DNA of 64,000 nt from an uncultured Collinsella sp. (GTDB lineage Bacteria; Actinomycetota; Coriobacteriia; Coriobacteriales; Coriobacteriaceae): contig CABUOA010000009.1 of assembly GCA_902493145.1 (NCBI GenBank), positions 1-64,000 on the forward strand. The letters are read 5' to 3'. The notes beneath the pieces are model-generated. The model was not told the DNA's origin, did not search any database, and saw only the letters and a program-made list of their open reading frames with translations. Shown here in pieces: positions 41,074-49,575 of this stretch (positions are counted from its first letter, which is position 1; every line of letters starts with the position of its first letter). The translations under genes and the position numbers were made by a program.

Positions 41074-41949
41074 ATGGATGGCCCGGTCACCGCTCGTCCC
41101 ACCGTTATCGTTATCTCCGACTCGCTCGGCGATACCGCTTGTGAGGTGGTGCTTGCGGCGTCCGGGCAATTTGATGAAGGGGCTTTTCGCGTTTTGCGCC
41201 TGCCCAAGGTGACCTCCGTGGAGCAGGTCAAGTCATTTGTGGGGCCGCGCGTCGATGCCGACCATCGCGATGTCGCCGTGTTCCATACCATTGTCGATCC
41301 GGCGCTTCGCGCCCGCGTGCTCGATTACCTGGGTATGCTGCATATCCGTTCGGTCGACCTGATCGGCCCGACGCTTGCCGTGCTGTCGTCGCTCATCGGT
41401 GTGCCGCCCAAGTGCGTTGCGGGCGTGATTCACAAGACCGATGACCGCTATTTCCATCGTATCGAGGCCATGGAGTATTTCGTTGAGCACGATGACGGGC
41501 GCGGTTGCGACGATCTGTCGGGTGCCGATATCGTGCTGCTGGGTGTGTCGCGTACATCCAAGACACCGCTGTCGATGTATTTAGCCTATCAGGGCTACAA
41601 GGTCGCCAATGTCCCACTGGCGCATGGCATGGAGCCGCCGAAGTCGATTTACGAGGTTGACCCGATGCGGTTGTTTGGTCTGATCTCGACCGTCGATGTG
41701 ATTTCCGAAATTCGCGATAGCCGCTTGGGCGATGACTACGCCCGTGCCGTTGCCGGCTCCTATGCCGAGCCCGAGAGTGTGCGCAGCGAGCTTGAGGAAG
41801 CCCGTGCCCTCATGAAGCGCCTAGGCTGCTTTGTGGTGCGTACCGATGGCAAGGCCATCGAGGAAAGCGCTGCCGAGATCATTAGCCACTTGGAGGAAAT
41901 CCAAGATGCCCGTGCCCGCCGCGCCGCCCGCCGAGCCCAGCAAAGCTAG
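41074..41949 (+). CDS. ppsR: Pyruvate, phosphate dikinase regulatory protein (PDRP, DUF299)
   Basis: This 291-residue bifunctional kinase/phosphorylase switches PPDK off by phosphorylating a threonine with ADP and on by pyrophosphate-free phosphorolysis. The P-loop-like GVSRTSKTPLSMYLA is at about 156-170 and VISDSLGDTACEVVLA at the N-terminus. It lies just upstream of ppdK, its target, with about 300 bases between. The AAAGGAG ribosome site precedes ATG 41074. Confidence 0.92.
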   Translation: MDGPVTARPTVIVISDSLGDTACEVVLAASGQFDEGAFRVLRLPKVTSVEQVKSFVGPRVDADHRDVAVFHTIVDPALRARVLDYLGMLHIRSVDLIGPTLAVLSSLIGVPPKCVAGVIHKTDDRYFHRIEAMEYFVEHDDGRGCDDLSGADIVLLGVSRTSKTPLSMYLAYQGYKVANVPLAHGMEPPKSIYEVDPMRLFGLISTVDVISEIRDSRLGDDYARAVAGSYAEPESVRSELEEARALMKRLGCFVVRTDGKAIEESAAEIISHLEEIQDARARRAARRAQQS

Positions 41950-42246
41950 CTTATTGGGGTAGCTAAAAATGCCCGTCTCTAAAAGACTACCTAAAAATAA
42001 TGCACGATATTGGTAAAGCGATTTAGCAATAAACTAGCATTTGACCTGCAAGCATCTTGCATTGGTATCTTCATAAGGTAACCAACTTTACCTACCGTTT
42101 ACCGCCATATTTACCACGTTTACCAACCCCCGCGCCCTCTGCGCAAGCCCGCCCAAAACCCGCCGTATAGTACCCTCACGGCTCGCATTCGGCGGGTCGA
42201 TTCGTTACCACGGTCGTGCGCGTAAGTGCATGGAAGGGGAAGTATC
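41950..42246 (+). promoter_or_regulatory. ppdK control region with repeats and palindrome
   Basis: About 300 bases separate ppsR and ppdK. TTGACC (42041-42046) and TATCTT (42066-42071) form a weak promoter with a 19-base spacer. A perfect palindrome TGCAAG-CAT-CTTGCA (42047-42061) fills that spacer. Downstream, TTTACC occurs four times, at 42087, 42098, 42110 and 42119, with spacing of 11, 12 and 9. No gene is seen here. Confidence 0.6.
42041..42071 (+). promoter_or_regulatory. Candidate ppdK promoter
   Basis: TTGACC and TATCTT are 19 bases apart with a palindrome in the spacer. It is a non-ideal promoter, which would suit regulation by a dedicated factor. Confidence 0.4.
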
Positions 42247-44997
42247 GTGAGCGATTGCAAGAGGGTTTACCGTTTTGGAACCGACGCCCAGGGCACCTGT
42301 GTCACCGAGGGCGACAAGTCCATGAACTTCGTGCTTGGCGGCAAGGGCGCAAACCTTGCCGAGATGAGCCGCATCGGCCTGCCGGTTCCCGGTGGCTTTA
42401 CCATTACCTGCCAGACCTGTGTCGAGTACTCCGGTGCCGGCAGCGTCTGGCCCGAAGGCGCACTCGATGAGATCGTTGCCGCCGAGGCGGACCTCGAGGC
42501 CCGTTGCGGCAAGAAACTCGGCGATGCCTCCGATCCGCTGCTCGTGTCGGTTCGCTCGGGCGCTCCGTTCTCCATGCCCGGCATGATGGACACGGTCCTC
42601 AACCTGGGCCTCAACGACGATTCCGTCCAGGGTCTTATCGCGCAGACGCAGAACCCGCGCTTTGCCTGGGACAGCTACCGTCGCTTTATCCAGATGTTCT
42701 CCAACGTCGTCATGGGCGTCGACGCCGACCTATTCGAGAACGCCCTGACCCAGGCCCGCCTGGTCGCCGGCGTTCGTGTCGATTCCGAGCTTTCGGCCGA
42801 GGACCTGCAGGAGCTCGTCGAGACCTTTAAGGGCATCTTCTCCGAGAACGTCGAGGCGACCCTGTATCCCGAGCTCGAGGTCGCCGACGGTAAGCCCGTT
42901 TTCCCGCACGATCCGGAACTCCAGCTGCGCCTTGCCATCCAGGCCGTCTTTGGCAGCTGGATGAACGAGCGCGCCTGCATCTACCGCAAGCAGCACGGCA
43001 TTTCCGACGAGCTCGGCACCGCCGTCAACGTCCAGGCCATGGCCTTTGGCAACAAGGGCGAGACCTCTGCGACCGGCGTCGCCTTTACGCGCAACCCGGC
43101 CGACGGCACCAAGGAGTTCTATGGCGACTTTTTGGTGAATGCCCAGGGCGAGGACGTCGTCGCCGGCATCCGAAACACCGAGCCCATCGCCGACCTCAAG
43201 ACCACCTCGGGCCTCGAGTCCGCAGGCGAGGAGCTCGAGCGCGTGTTCCTGACGCTCGAGGATCATTACCGCGATATGTGCGATATCGAGTTTACCATCG
43301 AGCAGGGCAAGCTCTGGATGCTCCAGACCCGCGTGGGCAAGCGCACCGCCACTGCCGCCCTGCGCATTGCTATCGAAATGGTCGAGGAGGGCCTCATCAC
43401 CCGCGAGGAGGCTGTGAGCCGCATCGATCCCGCGCAGCTCGACCAGCTCCTGCACCCGCAGTTCGACGCCTCCAAGAAGTACGAGGCCCTGGCCAGCGGC
43501 CTTAACGCCAGCCCTGGTGCCGCCGTGGGCGAGGTCGTGTTCTCGAGTGATGACGCCGTCGCGCGCGCCAACGAGGGCCACAAGGTCATTCTGGTCCGCT
43601 GGGAGACCAACCCCGACGACCTGAAGGGCATGGTCGCCGCCGAGGGCATCCTGACCAGCCACGGTGGCAAGACGAGCCATGCCGCCGTTATCGCCCGCGG
43701 CATGGGTACGCCCTGCGTTTGCGGCGTTGAGCGCTTCCACATTGACGCGGCAGAGAAGGTCGTGCGCATCGAGGGCAGCGACCGCGTGCTGCGCGAGGGC
43801 GATGTCATCTCCATCGACGGCACCCAGGGTATCGTCGTCGACGGCGCGGTTGACCTGGTCTCTGCAGAGCTCACCGGCGACCTGGACACCATCCTGTCTT
43901 GGGCCGATGAGATCCGTTTGGACGAGACCGACGGTCACGCCAACCGCGTGCGCGTCAACGCCGACAACCCCGAGGATGCCGAGCTCGCGCTCGAGTTTGG
44001 CGCCGAGGCCATCGGTCTGTGCCGCACCGAGCACATGTTCCTGGGCGATCGCAAGAACATCATCCAGAGCTTTATCCTGTCTGACGATGAGGCCGTGAAG
44101 CAGCAGGCCCTGGCCGACTTGCTCAAGGTTCAGACCGAGGACTTCCTGGCGATGTTCAAGACCATGTCCGGTCGCGATGTGGTCGTCCGCCTGCTCGATC
44201 CGCCGCTTCATGAGTTCCTGGATAATCCTCGCGAGCTCGAGGTCGCCATCACCAAGAAGGAGGCCGCCGGCGCTCCCGAGGGGGAGCTCACTGCCCTGCG
44301 CGCCCGCCTGCGTCGCATTGACGGCATGGTCGAGTCCAACCCCATGCTGGGCTTGCGCGGCGTGCGCCTGTCCGTCGTCTTTGGCGATCTGCCGCTCATG
44401 CAGGTTCGCGCCGTCGCCACGGCCGCTGCCCGCCTTATCAAGGAGGGTGTCGACCCGCGCCCCGAGATCATGGTTCCGCTCGTTTCCATCACGGCCGAGC
44501 ATGTCCAGACCCGCGAGGTTATCGAGCGCGTGATCGCCGAGGTTTCCGCCGAGGAAGGCGTCGAGCTCAATATTCCCGTGGGCACGATGCTCGAGCTGCC
44601 GCGTGCCTGCATGGTCGCTGACGAGATCGCCCATCATGCCGACTTCTTCTGCTTTGGCACCAACGACCTCACCCAGACGACCTTTGGCTTCTCGCGCGAT
44701 GACGCCGAGGCCAAGTTCATCCCGCTGTACATGCATAAAAAGATCCTGAAAGACAACCCCTTCGAGACCATCGACGCGGCGGTGCTGGAGCTCGTGCGCT
44801 TGGCCGTCGAGAAGGGCCGCGCCACCAATCCCGACATGCACTTTGGCGTGTGCGGCGAGCACGGCGGCGACCCCAAGTCCATCAAGGGCCTGTTTAACGT
44901 GGCCGACGTGGACTACGTTTCCTGCTCGCCCTATCGTGTGCCCCTCGCGCGCCTGGCTGCCGCTCAGGCCAAGCTCGAGGCCAAGCGTTCCGCCTAG
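42247..44997 (+). CDS. ppdK: Pyruvate, phosphate dikinase
   Basis: This 916-residue enzyme interconverts PEP and pyruvate with AMP/ATP and phosphate. The ATP-grasp domain comes first, then the phosphohistidine GGKTSHAAVIARGMGTPC (histidine about 478), then the PEP-binding barrel with GTNDLTQTTFGFSRDD and the catalytic cysteine in FGVCGEHGGDP. The start is GTG 42247 with AAGGGGA six bases upstream; an in-frame GTG at 42226 lacks a site. It is paired with the regulator PpsR. A 12-bp hairpin follows. Confidence 0.97.
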   Translation: MSDCKRVYRFGTDAQGTCVTEGDKSMNFVLGGKGANLAEMSRIGLPVPGGFTITCQTCVEYSGAGSVWPEGALDEIVAAEADLEARCGKKLGDASDPLLVSVRSGAPFSMPGMMDTVLNLGLNDDSVQGLIAQTQNPRFAWDSYRRFIQMFSNVVMGVDADLFENALTQARLVAGVRVDSELSAEDLQELVETFKGIFSENVEATLYPELEVADGKPVFPHDPELQLRLAIQAVFGSWMNERACIYRKQHGISDELGTAVNVQAMAFGNKGETSATGVAFTRNPADGTKEFYGDFLVNAQGEDVVAGIRNTEPIADLKTTSGLESAGEELERVFLTLEDHYRDMCDIEFTIEQGKLWMLQTRVGKRTATAALRIAIEMVEEGLITREEAVSRIDPAQLDQLLHPQFDASKKYEALASGLNASPGAAVGEVVFSSDDAVARANEGHKVILVRWETNPDDLKGMVAAEGILTSHGGKTSHAAVIARGMGTPCVCGVERFHIDAAEKVVRIEGSDRVLREGDVISIDGTQGIVVDGAVDLVSAELTGDLDTILSWADEIRLDETDGHANRVRVNADNPEDAELALEFGAEAIGLCRTEHMFLGDRKNIIQSFILSDDEAVKQQALADLLKVQTEDFLAMFKTMSGRDVVVRLLDPPLHEFLDNPRELEVAITKKEAAGAPEGELTALRARLRRIDGMVESNPMLGLRGVRLSVVFGDLPLMQVRAVATAAARLIKEGVDPRPEIMVPLVSITAEHVQTREVIERVIAEVSAEEGVELNIPVGTMLELPRACMVADEIAHHADFFCFGTNDLTQTTFGFSRDDAEAKFIPLYMHKKILKDNPFETIDAAVLELVRLAVEKGRATNPDMHFGVCGEHGGDPKSIKGLFNVADVDYVSCSPYRVPLARLAAAQAKLEAKRSA

Positions 44998-45037
44998 CGT
45001 TTAGCGTTTAGACGCCTAGCGTAGTCCCCCTTCATGC

Positions 45038-45065
45038 CGCCCGTCTCATTCGTGAGACGGGCGGT
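45038..45065 (+). terminator. Perfect 12-bp hairpin after ppdK
   Basis: CCGCCCGTCTCA and TGAGACGGGCGG pair exactly around a TTCG tetraloop. The T run after it is weak (TTATC), yet the position between ppdK and rplS suits a terminator. Confidence 0.75.
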
Positions 45066-45110
45066 TATCATGTGCGGGTTTTGTCTTTTTGTCTGCGCAA
45101 AAAATTGTTC

Positions 45111-45138
45111 TTGCAGCAGAAACCCGCGCGTGTATACT
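45111..45138 (+). promoter_or_regulatory. Promoter of rplS
   Basis: TTGCAG (45111-45116) and TATACT (45133-45138) are 16 bases apart, giving a leader of about 60 bases before the ATG. Confidence 0.65.
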
Positions 45139-45207
45139 CGAAAATGTTTGTTCAACTACGTGCCGGCCAAGGTGGTACGGCACCTCTAGAAGAGTAAGGA
45201 ATTGCAC

Positions 45208-45549
45208 ATGGATTACATCCGCGCAATCGAGCGTCAGCAGATCCGCGAGGACATTCCTCAGGTTCGCGTCGCCGACAACGTCAAGGTTCACTACCGCATT
45301 AAGGAAGGCGACCGCGAGCGCATTCAGGTCTTCCAGGGCGACGTCATCCGCATGGCCGGCGCCGGTGCCCGCGAGACCTTCACCGTCCGCAAGATGTCCT
45401 TCGGTGTCGGTGTTGAGCGTACCTTCCCGCTTCACAGCCCCAAGATCGCCAAGCTCGAGGTCGTTCGTCATGGTCGCGTCCGTCGCGCCAAGCTGTACTA
45501 CCTCCGCGACAAGGTGGGCAAGGCTGCTCGCATCCCCGAGAAGCGCTAA
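45208..45549 (+). CDS. rplS: 50S ribosomal protein L19
   Basis: This 113-residue protein has DYIRAIERQQIREDIPQ, VKVHYRIKEGDRERIQVFQGDVI and RRAKLYYLRDKVGKAARIPEKR, the L19 blocks. It sits at the subunit interface. ATG 45208 has AAGGA seven bases upstream. A terminator follows after 35 bases. Confidence 0.97.
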   Translation: MDYIRAIERQQIREDIPQVRVADNVKVHYRIKEGDRERIQVFQGDVIRMAGAGARETFTVRKMSFGVGVERTFPLHSPKIAKLEVVRHGRVRRAKLYYLRDKVGKAARIPEKR

Positions 45550-45583
45550 GAAGATCGCAGCGTCTGTCCACTCGTTTGGACAC

Positions 45584-45614
45584 AAGGGTCACCTTCGGGT
45601 GGCCCTTCTTTTTA
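45584..45614 (+). terminator. Terminator after rplS
   Basis: AAGGGTCACC and GGTGGCCCTT pair (one G-T) around a TTCG loop, and TCTTTTT follows. Confidence 0.88.
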
Positions 45615-45642
45615 TCTGATTTGCATGCAAGGAGGGCCTGGT

Positions 45643-46431
45643 ATGGCCAATATGACGAGCTCGGTTTCGGCATCGCAGGTTGCCGGTGAGTTGGCGAGCG
45701 CTACGTTTGAGGAGATCCCCGCCCTCGTGGAGCATTATCGCGAGGACCCGCGCCAGCAGGTGATCAAGGCTTGCGAGCGTGCTCTTAAGCGCCATGCCAA
45801 GGAACTTGCCGAGCGCGAGCGCGTCAATGACATGTACGAGCTTATGCATGAGCTTGGCGGCGATGGGGTGGTCGTTGGTGTCGACGAGGTGGGTCGCGGA
45901 TCGGTGGCCGGTCCTTTGACGGTATGCGCCGTCTGCCTTCCTATGGAGCCGCGCGTCTGGGGCATCAACGATTCCAAAAAGCTCACGCCGGCGCGCCGCG
46001 AGTTGCTCTCAGTGAAGATTGCCGAGGTGGCGACGGCAATTGGTTTTTGCCATATCGCGCCTAAGGATATCGATGAGATGGGCATGGCCCGCGCCATTCG
46101 AGCCGCTGTCGCGGGCGCCGTGGCCGATACGGGGCTCGAGCCCGATTGCGTGCTTATGGACGGTAACCCCTTGGGCGCCGTTCCCAACGAGCGCGACGTG
46201 GTGAAGGGCGATGCCAAGATCGCCTGTATCGCCGCGGCGTCCATCATGGCCAAGGTCACGCGTGATGAGATGATGGTCGAGTACGACGCCGAGTACCCCG
46301 AGTACCATCTGGCCGAGTCGAAGGGCTATGCGAGCCCCGAGCATATCGAGGCCATTCGCAAACATGGACTTTGTCCGCTGCACCGCGTGAGCTTTTGCGG
46401 AAACTTTCTGCAGACTGAGCGCCTTTTCTAG
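45643..46431 (+). CDS. rnhB: Ribonuclease HII
   Basis: This 262-residue enzyme removes RNA from RNA-DNA hybrids. After an N-terminal extension of about 75 residues, the catalytic VVVGVDEVGRGSVAGPLTV begins (about 85), followed by NDSKKLTPARREL and ESKGYASPEH. The extension is known in Gram-positive RnhB proteins. ATG 45643 has AAGGAGG seven bases upstream; ATG 45625 is unsupported. A strong terminator follows. Confidence 0.94.
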   Translation: MANMTSSVSASQVAGELASATFEEIPALVEHYREDPRQQVIKACERALKRHAKELAERERVNDMYELMHELGGDGVVVGVDEVGRGSVAGPLTVCAVCLPMEPRVWGINDSKKLTPARRELLSVKIAEVATAIGFCHIAPKDIDEMGMARAIRAAVAGAVADTGLEPDCVLMDGNPLGAVPNERDVVKGDAKIACIAAASIMAKVTRDEMMVEYDAEYPEYHLAESKGYASPEHIEAIRKHGLCPLHRVSFCGNFLQTERLF

Positions 46432-46480
46432 GCCAATTGTGGAGATAGGGACCTTAAAGGTTCTATAAACCTGCTGGTAG

Positions 46481-46522
46481 CGGGCCGTATGCAACACCAT
46501 TGCTGCGTACGGCCCGTTTTTT
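46481..46522 (+). terminator. Terminator after rnhB
   Basis: CGGGCCGTATGCA (46481-46493) pairs with TGCGTACGGCCCG (46504-46516) with one G-T pair, followed by TTTTTTG. Confidence 0.92.
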
Positions 46523-46620
46523 GACGGCATTTGGTCAGCTTTTGGTTTGCTTCCGGTACTTACCCGCATGAAAGGTGCCCTCATCATCGGGGCAATGCAG
46601 CGTGCGGGAAAGGAGACCCC

Positions 46621-47106
46621 ATGAGTGACGCAAGCAAAAAGAGCAAGACGCAGCAGCTCAAGGAGCGTTGGGAAAACGGCGAGCTCGACTGCGGGGCGAT
46701 GACGCCCGAGTTTATCAAGGGACTCAGTCCCCGCGAGCTGGGCATGCTGGGCGAGCTGATCACCATCGACTACTTTAACGAGCGCGGCTACACCTTGCTG
46801 GAGCAGGGTTATCGTTGCACCGAGGGCGAGGCCGATCTGGTGCTGCTCGATGAGCTCGACGATGTCGTGGTGATGGCCGAGGTCAAGACCAGACGCGTTG
46901 CACTGAATTGCAGCACGCGGGTCTTTCCCGAGGAGGCCGTGGACGCCCAAAAGCAACGCCGCTACCGCCGCATCGCAAGTTGCTATCTCATGGAGCATTA
47001 TCCGCTCAAGGCGATTCGCTTCGATGCCGTGGGTGTCACCATTCGTGGCGGGCATATCGCTGAGATCGAGCATCAGTACAACGCGTTCGATTGGCAGGTG
47101 TCGTGA
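46621..47106 (+). CDS. yraN: YraN/UPF0102 family endonuclease-like protein
   Basis: This 161-residue protein has the restriction-endonuclease-like motifs LGELITIDYFNERGYTLL, GEADLVLLDEL and VVMAEVKTRR, which form the D-ExK-type core. The exact role is unknown; a link to DNA processing is inferred from its position next to yifB and dprA. The first 45 residues are an extension. ATG 46621 has AAAGGAG upstream. Its stop overlaps the yifB ATG. Confidence 0.87.
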   Translation: MSDASKKSKTQQLKERWENGELDCGAMTPEFIKGLSPRELGMLGELITIDYFNERGYTLLEQGYRCTEGEADLVLLDELDDVVVMAEVKTRRVALNCSTRVFPEEAVDAQKQRRYRRIASCYLMEHYPLKAIRFDAVGVTIRGGHIAEIEHQYNAFDWQVS

Positions 47107-48629
47107 TGGCGTTCGAGACGTTTGCCGTTCACGCGGCCTGCATCCGTGGCGTCGAGGCGATTCACGTCACGGTCGAGGTCTCGCTTGCCGGTGGTGTTCC
47201 GGGCATCCAGATGCTCGGCATTCCGAGTATGGAGGTGATGGAGTCACGCGGTCGTATTCGCTGCGCGATGCGCTCCGCCGGGTTCGAGATCCCGCGCTCG
47301 GGCATTACGGTCAACCTAGCGCCCGGCGATATTCGCAAGACCGGTAGCGGCTTTGATCTGCCCATCGCCATCGCGGTTCTGGCGGCCGATGGGCAGATTC
47401 CCCGTGACAACCTCGATCGCTGCCTTATCGCCGGCGAGCTCGGCTTGGACGGTACGGTGCTTCCCGTCAAGGGCGAGGTGGCGTTTCAGCTGCTGGCTCG
47501 CGACATGGGGCTGTCTTTTATCGCCGGCAGGTCAGACCAGCATGTGCCACTCGCGGGCGTGGATTGTGGATTCATCGATCATTTGTCTCAGCTTGCCCAT
47601 GGCATGGGCGATGCCGCGCGGCACTACTTGGATTCTGAAGTGCTCGAGGCGACCTTTGAGCCCGAGCTCGACTATGCCGACGTACTGGGGCAGGAGGTCG
47701 CCAAGCGCGGCATGGCGCTTGCGGCGGCAGGAGAACTCGGCTTGCTCATGATCGGGTCCCCGGGATCGGGCAAGACGATGCTCGCGCGTCGTATGACCGG
47801 CATCCTGCCCGAGCTTTCCGTTGAGGATCAACAGGAGGCGCTGTGCATCCATTCGGTTTTGGGTGAGAACATTGATGGCTTGTTGGCGGGGCACCGGCCC
47901 TTCCGCAGCCCCCATCACAGTATTTCGACCGCAGGTCTTATCGGCGGTGGGCGCCCGGTGCACCCGGGTGAGATCAGCCTTGCTCATGGCGGCGTGCTAT
48001 TTTTGGACGAGCTTGCCGAGTTTCCCACGGGTGTGCTGCAGACGCTGCGTCAGCCCATCGAACGCGGCTACGTCAGGATCGTACGCGTCGACGGGGCTTT
48101 TACCTTCCCGTCGCGCTTTCAGCTGCTGGCTGCGAGCAATCCCTGCCCCTGCGGCTTTTTGGGCGATCGTGAGGTACCGTGTCGCTGCTCGGCGGCGATG
48201 GTCGAGCGCTATCGGTCTAAACTGCGCGGTCCTTTGGCCGACCGTATCGACATGATGATCGATGTGACCCGTCCCGACCCCCAAGTGATTATCGAGGGTG
48301 CGGAGGGTATGTCGTCTGCCGAGTTACGTGACTACGTTGTGCGCGGCCGCGCTTTTCGCGCTTGGCGCGAATCCCGTATGGACGATGCGGATGCCGAGGC
48401 CGAGGATGACGAGACACGGTCCATTGACGGCGTCGTTTCGACCTTTGAGCTCGATGATGCGGCGGAGAAGTGTGTGCTCGGCCTGTCGAAGCGCACACAT
48501 CTCACGGGTCGCGGCATCGTGCGACTGGTGCGTATCGCGCGTACAATCGCCGACGTCGCCGAGAGCGAGCAAGTGACGCAGGACCACGTGCTCGAGGCAG
48601 CGATGTACCAGGGAAGGAGGGACCAATGA
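47106..48629 (+). CDS. comM: YifB/ComM family Mg-chelatase-like AAA+ ATPase
   Basis: This 507-residue protein has an N-terminal Lon-like domain (IRKTGSGFDLPIAIAVLAADG), then an AAA+ core with Walker A GSPGSGKTML (about 217) and HRPFRSPHHSIS, LFLDELAEFP Walker B, and a C-terminal Mg-chelatase domain. The homologue ComM is a branch-migration helicase in natural transformation. It overlaps yraN by one base and dprA's start by four bases. Confidence 0.9.
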   Translation: MAFETFAVHAACIRGVEAIHVTVEVSLAGGVPGIQMLGIPSMEVMESRGRIRCAMRSAGFEIPRSGITVNLAPGDIRKTGSGFDLPIAIAVLAADGQIPRDNLDRCLIAGELGLDGTVLPVKGEVAFQLLARDMGLSFIAGRSDQHVPLAGVDCGFIDHLSQLAHGMGDAARHYLDSEVLEATFEPELDYADVLGQEVAKRGMALAAAGELGLLMIGSPGSGKTMLARRMTGILPELSVEDQQEALCIHSVLGENIDGLLAGHRPFRSPHHSISTAGLIGGGRPVHPGEISLAHGGVLFLDELAEFPTGVLQTLRQPIERGYVRIVRVDGAFTFPSRFQLLAASNPCPCGFLGDREVPCRCSAAMVERYRSKLRGPLADRIDMMIDVTRPDPQVIIEGAEGMSSAELRDYVVRGRAFRAWRESRMDDADAEAEDDETRSIDGVVSTFELDDAAEKCVLGLSKRTHLTGRGIVRLVRIARTIADVAESEQVTQDHVLEAAMYQGRRDQ

Positions 48630-49561
48630 TGGCCGAGGGGACCTACGAGCTGCATCCAGGTGATGCGTTGTATCCCGAGACCGTTTTGGAGCTTTCTGAT
48701 GTACCCCAGACGCTCTATGTGCGCGGCAACCCCGAGGTGCTTTCGACGCCCGCGCTCTCCATCATCGGCGCGCGCAAGGCCTCGCCGTATGGTCTTGCCG
48801 TGGCAGAGCTTGCGGCAAAGGTGGCGGTCGAGGCGGGAGTGACGGTAGTTTCGGGCGGCGCGGTCGGTTGTGACCAGGCCTCGGGTTGGGCTGCGGTCAA
48901 CGCTGGCGGCAAACACGTCGTGGTGCTGGGTACGGGCGCCGACGTGGTCTATCCGCGCTCGAGCGCGGGGCTTATTACGCGCACGCTCGATACGGGTGGC
49001 GCGGTCGTGTCGATCTCCCCGTGGGGCATGGGTCCGCGCAAGTTTGCCTTTCCGCGCCGCAATCGCGTGATCGCGGCCCTGTCGCAAGCCCTCTTTGTAT
49101 CCGAGGCGGGTATGCCTTCCGGGACGTTTTCTACAGCCGAGGCTGCTATGGATTTGGGGCGAGAACTTCTCGCTGTGCCGGGGTCGATCCTATCGCCCGA
49201 GTCGCGTGGCACGAATTACCTCATTGCGAACGGTGCCTGCTGCATCATCGACGAGGAATCTATCGAGATGGCTATCTCACGCATCTACGGCACCCTGCGC
49301 TACTCGCGCCCCGATGCTCCCGGCATTGCCGACCTGGATCAAACACAGCAGACCGTGATGCATGCGCTCATCGCCTCTCCGCTCAAAGTCGACGACATCG
49401 CGGCGCTCGTCTCGCTCGATGCTGTCGGCGTACTCAAACTCTTGGGTTCGCTTGAACTCGAGGGCCTTATCGAGCGCATGATGGATGGAAGGTATGCGCC
49501 CTCCAAGTTTGCCCTTCACGCCCAGACGCCCTTCGGTCACAATGGAAAACGTGTCAATTAG
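48626..49561 (+). CDS. dprA: DNA processing protein DprA
   Basis: This protein of 311 residues loads RecA on incoming single strands. The Rossmann core shows LYVRGNPEVL, IIGARKASPYGLAVA, SGGAVGCDQASGWAAV and VPGSILSPESRGTNYLI, with a winged-helix C-terminus. The usual N-terminal SAM domain is missing. ATG 48626 and ATG 48629 are both possible behind GGAAGGAGG; 48626 is given. The yraN-yifB-dprA group suggests DNA uptake or maintenance. Confidence 0.92.
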   Translation: MMAEGTYELHPGDALYPETVLELSDVPQTLYVRGNPEVLSTPALSIIGARKASPYGLAVAELAAKVAVEAGVTVVSGGAVGCDQASGWAAVNAGGKHVVVLGTGADVVYPRSSAGLITRTLDTGGAVVSISPWGMGPRKFAFPRRNRVIAALSQALFVSEAGMPSGTFSTAEAAMDLGRELLAVPGSILSPESRGTNYLIANGACCIIDEESIEMAISRIYGTLRYSRPDAPGIADLDQTQQTVMHALIASPLKVDDIAALVSLDAVGVLKLLGSLELEGLIERMMDGRYAPSKFALHAQTPFGHNGKRVN

Positions 49562-49575
49562 AAAGGTGTTTGCAG

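Noticed and set aside
42730..44862. 710-residue minus-strand frame inside ppdK
   Set aside because: Antisense of a well-supported gene, low-complexity translation, no recognisable motif.
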